A stretch of DNA of 64,000 nucleotides, taken from NCBI GenBank assembly GCA_028564925.1, contig CM053033.1:205712107-205776106 (forward strand), read 5' to 3'. Below the pieces are notes generated by a model. It was not told the DNA's origin. It made no database searches and saw nothing but the letters and a program-made list of their open reading frames with translations. The translations under genes were made by a program, and so were the position numbers. The DNA is from Lithobates sylvaticus. Its lineage: Eukaryota; Chordata; Amphibia; Anura; Ranidae. Shown here one piece after another: positions 58,978 to 64,000 of the stretch; the first letter of the stretch is position 1, and the number at the start of each line of letters is the position of its first letter.

Positions 58978-60165
58978 CCCTTAACTACTTCAGCCCCGGA
59001 AGAACTTACCCCCTTCCTGACCAGAGCACTTTTTGCGATTCGGCACTGCGTTGCTTTAACTGACAATTGCGCGGTCGTGCGACGTGGCTCCCAAACAAAA
59101 TTGACATCCTTTTTTTCCCACAAATACAGCTTTCTTTTGGTGGTATTTGATCACCTCTGTGGTTTTTATTTTTTGCACTATAAACAAATATAGAGCGACA
59201 ATTTAAAATAAAAAGCATTATTTTTTATGCCACATACACACGATCGGAATTCTCGTCGGAAAAAACTCAATACTCAACGGTCAATAACACAGCGGCATAA
59301 AACACGTTCGACAGCACTATAAAAGGGACGTTTAATGCTTCCGAGCATGCATCGAATTGTTTCCGAGCATGCGTCGGAATTTTGCGTGTCGGAATTGCAT
59401 ACACACGATCAGTGCAATAAAAAGGTTCTCAATTCAAAGTCCGTCGGAAATTCCGACAGAAAAAGACCATTGGGCATACACACGGTCGGAAAATATGATG
59501 AAAAGCTTCCATCGGACTGTTTCCATCGGAAATTCCGACCGTGTGTACGCCGCATTAATTTTTGCTATAATAAATATCCCCCAAAAATATATAAAAAAAT
59601 ATATTTTTTTCTCAGTTTAGGCCGATACGTATTCTTCTACATATTTTTGGTAAAAAAAATCGCAATAAGCGTTTATTGATTGGTTTGCGCAAAAGTCATA
59701 ACGCCTACAAAATAGGGGATAGTTTTATGGCATTTTTATTAATAATTTTTTTTGTACTAGTAATGGCGGCGATTAGCGATTTTTATGGTGATTGCAACAT
59801 TACGGCGGACACATCGGACAATTTTGACACATTTTTGGGACCATTGTCATTTTTACAGCGATCAGTGCGATTAAATTGCACTGATTACTGTAAAAATGAC
59901 ACTGGCAGTGAAGGGGTTAACCAGTAGGGGGCTAGGGAGGAGTTAAGTGTGTCCTAGTGAGTGATTCTAACTGTTAAGGGGCGTGGCTACAAGTGACACG
60001 TCACTGATCACCGCTCCCCATCACGGGGAGCTGTGATCAGTGGCACTGTCACTAGGCAGAACGGGGAGATGCTTGTTTACATTAGCATCTCCCCGTTCTT
60101 CCTCTCCGTGTATCCCCGTGGACTCGATGTCCCCACGTTCCTACTCACAAATTCAAAGGGACGTA
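58978..60165. mobile_element. TTAA ranid repeat, copy 3, interrupted
   Basis: It begins ccccttaactacttcagccc and contains the gatcaccgctccccatcacg block near the other end. A gtacacac MITE (59228-59554) sits inside, and the tail meets the duplicated segment at 60171. Confidence 0.75.
59228..59554. mobile_element. TTA-flanked MITE inside the TTAA repeat
   Basis: Ends tgccacatacacacgatcgg / ccgaccgtgtgtacgccgca with TTA at 59225-59227 and 59555-59557. Confidence 0.88.
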
Positions 60166-60170
60166 CAGGT

Positions 60171-60189
60171 ATATAGAAAGTAACAATGA

Positions 60190-60237
<48 letters not shown>

Positions 60238-60306
60238 TTAATACAGTGACTACTTGTATACAGATAAGCGGTCGAGTATATCATGTGGAGGTGTATATGA
60301 CACTTT
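60171..60306. repeat. Second copy of the 50036 segment, with (TA)n
   Basis: Matches 50036-50145 closely; the ctatatatat part is expanded to about 40 bp. Confidence 0.85.
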
Positions 60307-60384
60307 TGTGCCGCCTCATCAGCGCATATCAATGAAGCAGAAAAATTACCTGTTTGCAAAATTTTATAACAAACTATTAAACAT

Positions 60385-61016
60385 GATTTAATTTCTACAT
60401 ATTTTTGGTAAAAAAAATCGCAATAAGCGATTATTGATTGGTTTGCGCAGAAGTTATAGCGTTTACAAGATAGGGGATAGTTTTATAGCATTTTTATTAA
60501 TAATTTATTTTTATTTTTTAGTAATGGCAGCGATCAGTGATTTTTATTGTGACTGCGACATTATGGCGGACACATCGGACATTTTTGACACATTTTTGGG
60601 ACCATTGTCATTTTTTCAGAAATCAATGCTACTTAAATGCACTGATTCGTGTGTAAATGACACTGGCAGTGATTGGGTTAACCACTAGGTGGCAGTGTAG
60701 GGGTTACATGTGCCTAGAGGTGTGTTTCTAATTGTGGGGGGGGGGGGGGGGGGGCGTGGCTTGTCAGATAGTGAATGCTGATCTCTGCTCCAATCACAGG
60801 GAACAGAGATCGGTGTCACTAGTTCCTAGGCAGAACGGGGAGATGCTGTTTATTTCCACATCTCTCCGTTCAGCCTTCCCGTGAGATGATCGCGGGTATC
60901 CCCGCGGCGATCGAGTCCGCACGGCGGCATCTTAAAGGGAATGTACCTGTACGCCCTTATGCCTGTCCGCGCCATTCTGTCGACGTACATTGTCGTGCGC
61001 CGGTCAGCAAGCAGTT
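60385..61016. mobile_element. TTAA ranid repeat, copy 4, one half
   Basis: It starts mid-element (atttctacatatttttggta) and ends gccggtcagcaagcagttaa, the terminus of the family. Confidence 0.75.
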
Positions 61017-61187
61017 AAATACCACCAAAAGAAAGCTCTATTTGTGGGGAAAAAAAATGATAACAATGTAATTTGGGTACAGTGTTGTTTGACCACGCAA
61101 TTGTCATTCAAAGTGCGTCAGCACCGAAAGCTGAAAATTGGTCTGGGCAGGATGGGGGTTTAAGTGCCCAGTAAGCAAGTGGTTAAA
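61017..61187. mobile_element. TTAA ranid repeat, head fragment in opposite orientation
   Basis: accaccaaaagaaagctcta ... cccagtaagcaagtggttaa. It joins the previous half head-to-tail wrongly, so the locus is rearranged. Confidence 0.7.
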
Positions 61188-61775
61188 CCTCATTTGCCAT
61201 GTAGTTGCCCACCCCATTCATTTGTTCAGATCTTCTTGCAAGGTTTCCACATCCTGCAGAGAAGTTATTGCCCTGCTTAGCTTAGTGTTGTCAGCAAATA
61301 CTGAGATTGAACTGTTTACCCCATCCTCCAGGTCATTTATGAACAAATTAAATAGGATTGGTCAAAGCACAGAACCCTGGGGGACCCCACTACCCACCCG
61401 ACCATTCCGAGTACTGCCCATTTATCATCACCCTCTGAACTCGCCCTTGTAGCAAGTTTTCAATCCATGTACTCACCCTATGCCAACGGACCTTATTTTG
61501 TACAGTAAATGTTTATGGGGAACTGTGTCAAATGCTTTTGCAAAATCCAGATACACCACATCTACGGGCCTTCCTTTATCTAGATGGCAGCTCACCTCCT
61601 CATAGAAGGTTAATAGATTGGATTTAGAAAGAACGATTCTTCATGAATCCATGCTGATTACTGCTAATGATGCCGTTCTCATTACTAAAATCTTGTATAT
61701 AGTCCCTTATCATCGCCTCCAAGAGTTTACATACTATTGATGTTAGGCTAACTGGTCTGTAATTCCCAGGGATGT
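61188..61775 (-). mobile_element. CR1/L2-type LINE reverse-transcriptase fragment
   Basis: The minus strand encodes IPGNYRPVSLTSIVCKLLEA, then SSNQHGFMKNRSF, VDVVYLDFAKAFDTVPH and FADNTKLSR. These are RT domain motifs in order; the usual FADDTKL has N for the second D here. The fragment lacks both ends, has frame changes and ends near ATTWQMRFNHL. Confidence 0.85.
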
Positions 61776-61779
61776 ATTT

Positions 61780-64000
61780 CCCCATCCGTCTTTCAGGACA
61801 GCACCATAGAGAGACCCTGGCTCCTCCCCTTTCAGGAAACACCGCCTTAGATTTTGAAATTTAAGCCCCCACCGTCCTGCCAGTCCCTCAGTTATGGTGT
61901 TTCCTCCGGTGGGGAGACACCGCTATGGAGCCAAGGGCTGAATAGCCAGGGAGGCTAAAGCCGATCGTTTCCAGAGAAGGGGGGGGGGAGCAGGGGTCTC
62001 TCTACCTCCCTCCATCCTATCGTGCGGTCCGTGAGGCTGGGGAAGCCGGGGACTGGACTGACCTTTTTTCACGCACCTCCGGCTTCTTTTGGGGAAACTG
62101 TAAGCCGGAGGGTTCCGCTCTTCTCCTGTCCAGGGGGACGCCAACGGAAGCACTGGAGGCCGCCATGTTCGGCGTGGAGCTCAGTGCGCCGGGTCGGATG
62201 GCGGGTGACGTCATTTCCGACGGAGGTCAGTGCTTCCGTTCGTTCCGCGGCTTCCGGTTCCGGCCGCGGGATTTGAAAAGCGGAACGAGCGTTTTGGCTG
62301 GTGCTGCTTCATTTTCGGCCTGTAGCGACAAGCGTTCGGAAGCGAAGGCACCACCGATCCTCAGCGGGAAATGTCGGAAGTAGAGGCTTCCCGAACGGCT
62401 CCTGGAGATGCCTGCACCAGCCACTCTAAGGTAAGTGGAACCCTGGGGTGGTGTTCCCTTACTAGACAACCTGTAAGCTCCACAGGTGTGTTTATCTCCC
62501 TTGGTGGTGGGGAAGATGGGGGGTAACTAGGACCCTGGTGGTGGTGGTCAAAGTTATAGCACCCCTGGTGGCCCTCTGTGTGTATTGCTGGTGGTTAAGG
62601 GGAGTCTGACTGCTCTCTTTTATGTTTGTCTTTTTTCAGAGCAAGTCTGCTGAGAAAACCAAAACGCCCCACAATTCAAAGAGAAAATGCCCTTCGTGCA
62701 GAGCCACAATGGGGGAATCGTGGTCCAAAGCACTCTGTAGGGAATGTATAGAGGGGCTAGTGAGGGAGCAGTCAGCGGAGCAAAATACGGAGTTAGCTGC
62801 GTCCGTCAAGGAACTATCAAACACCGTACAATCTTTTAAAACGCTCTTCTCTAGTTTTCGGTTTCCGCAGACTCAGATTAACCCTCCACCAGCACAGCAG
62901 AGTGTTGCGCCAAGCCTAACGGATGCTCCCTCGGCGAGTGGTGAGAATCCGGGGGGCTCTAGAGAAGAGATTGAGGAGGAGCCAGATAGCGTTGCTTCTG
63001 ATTCCCAAGGGGAATCCGAGGGAGAGGAGGTGGATGGCGAGTCCACGAGAACCTCTCGCTACAAGCTTTCTCTGGAGGAAGTGGAAGAGCTTTTGGGAGC
63101 TATTCACACCACTTTGGGAATCCAGGAAGAAAGGAAAAAGCTATCGCTCCATGACCAAATGTACAGGGGCTTAGGGGAACAGAAAAGGAAAGTGTTTCCG
63201 GTCCATGAAGTACTGGTCGACGCCATTAAAAAAGAATGGCAGGACCCGGAAAGGAAACCATTCTTTTCAAGAAGTTTGAAAAGGAGGTTTCCTTTTGCAG
63301 AGGAGGAAGCTCTAGTGTGGAATAAAATTCCTAAACTAGATGCGGCCTTCTCGCAGGTCTCTAGGCACACCGACCTTGCCTTTGAGGATATGGGAGCCCT
63401 CCCAGATCCTATGGATAAAAGGATGGACTCTTTATTGAAAAAATCCTGGGATTCATCAATAGGCAACCTCAAACCCGCCATGGCGTCCACAGTGGTGGCA
63501 CGGAACATGGAGTACTGGTTGACGCAAATTAAGGCGCACATTGAGGCAGGAACTCCTAAGGAAACAATCCTGTCTTCCTTTCCTATGCTCCTTAATGGAG
63601 TAGCTTATCTGGCTGACGCCTCAGCGGAGTCAGTAAGGATGTCAGCAAGGTCAGCAGCCTTGTCCAACTCAGCAAGGCGGGCCCTTTGGCTTAAGACGTG
63701 GCAAGGAGATAGCGCGTCAAAAGTCAAGCTCTGCGGTATTCCCCTCACAGGGGACTTGTTGTTCGGTCCTGGCTTGGAGGCCGTCTTGGATAGGACGGCC
63801 GACAGGAAAAAGGCCTTTCCTCTCAAAAAGAAATTTGCAGAAGCCAAAAGGAGGGTTCAACCCAGGAGGAAGTTTGAACCTCCTAAAAATGAGCAACAGA
63901 AAAAAGTTTGGCAGAAGGGCAAAGGGCGTGGGGAGCTATTTTTCGCCCTCCTGAACAGCCCAAAAAGTCTAAATGACGGAACCAAGGTGGGAGGAAGACT
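61780..64000 (+). mobile_element. DIRS1-like tyrosine-recombinase element, 5' part, running off the window
   Basis: A GC-rich terminal region (about 61780-62400) leads into an ORF1 stretch from about 62640. The ORF1 protein has a C-x2-C ... C-x2-C pair (62688-62746), an acidic segment, then a LAP2alpha-like region with RALWLKTWQGDSASKVKLCG and LLFGPGLEAVLDRT, and a basic tail. This combination is typical of ORF1 in vertebrate DIRS elements. The coding run is long, so the copy looks young. Reverse transcriptase, methylase and recombinase would lie beyond the window. The exact left end is uncertain. Confidence 0.8.

Noticed and set aside
62165-62383. Plus-strand frame in the GC-rich region before the DIRS ORF1
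   Set aside because: It lies in the terminal, non-coding part of the element, and the opposite strand is equally open.
1-64000. CRISPR arrays, tRNA or rRNA genes
   Set aside because: The tandem repeats lack the repeat-spacer pattern and the sequence is a vertebrate nuclear genome. No complete tRNA cloverleaf was seen; the tRNA-like parts belong to SINEs.

Overview
The window looks like a piece of a ranid-type frog nuclear genome. It holds one recognisable host gene, spliced with GT-AG introns, in a sea of interspersed repeats: TTAA- and TTA-flanked MITEs, Tc1/mariner and hAT relatives, L1/Tx1- and CR1/L2-like LINEs, tRNA-derived SINEs and tyrosine-recombinase retroelements. The frog assignment is an inference from the repeat types and from the CLIP3 protein; no species can be named from sequence alone.

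The host gene is CLIP3 (CAP-Gly domain containing linker protein 3, CLIPR-59) on the + strand. I can follow its whole coding sequence from ATG at 5848 to stop at 46241-46243 in 13 coding exons (1605 nt, 534 residues). Every junction is GT-AG and phase-compatible. The protein has an N-terminal region with the conserved [13 protein letters not shown] motif, three ankyrin repeats, two CAP-Gly domains and the C-terminal double-cysteine motif used for palmitoylation in mammals. A likely poly(A) signal lies at 46397. No other host gene was recognised.

Layout. 1-5.8 kb: a foldback hairpin, a TA-flanked MITE, and a 55-bp-period minisatellite that once ran to just before the first coding exon. It is now split by an antisense L1/Tx1-like LINE (which carries two further insertions), a SINE and a MITE. 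5.8-10.4 kb: coding exons 1-3 and nested MITEs. 10.4-21.6 kb: the largest intron, mostly an old Ngaro-like tyrosine-recombinase element with split direct repeats (A1 ... B1-A2-B2), an internal duplication and a large foldback inside its recombinase region. 21.6-28.1 kb: exons 4-7. 28.1-38.2 kb: a 10-kb intron packed with MITEs and a Tc1-like transposon. 38.2-46.4 kb: exons 8-13. 46.4-64 kb: intergenic, with a second degenerate minisatellite, a three-deep nested insertion (52.7-54.4 kb), a 2.3-kb pure polypurine tract (55.2-57.5 kb), rearranged copies of a TTAA-flanked repeat, a LINE reverse-transcriptase fragment, and the start of a young-looking DIRS1-like element that runs off the window end.

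Apart from CLIP3 no multi-gene system is visible. The main interest lies in the insertion layers: several places give empty-site comparisons and relative ages without any outside sequence. Two sequences are the best candidates for something undescribed: the exon-like palindrome at 18.2-18.7 kb and the split-repeat recombinase element around it.
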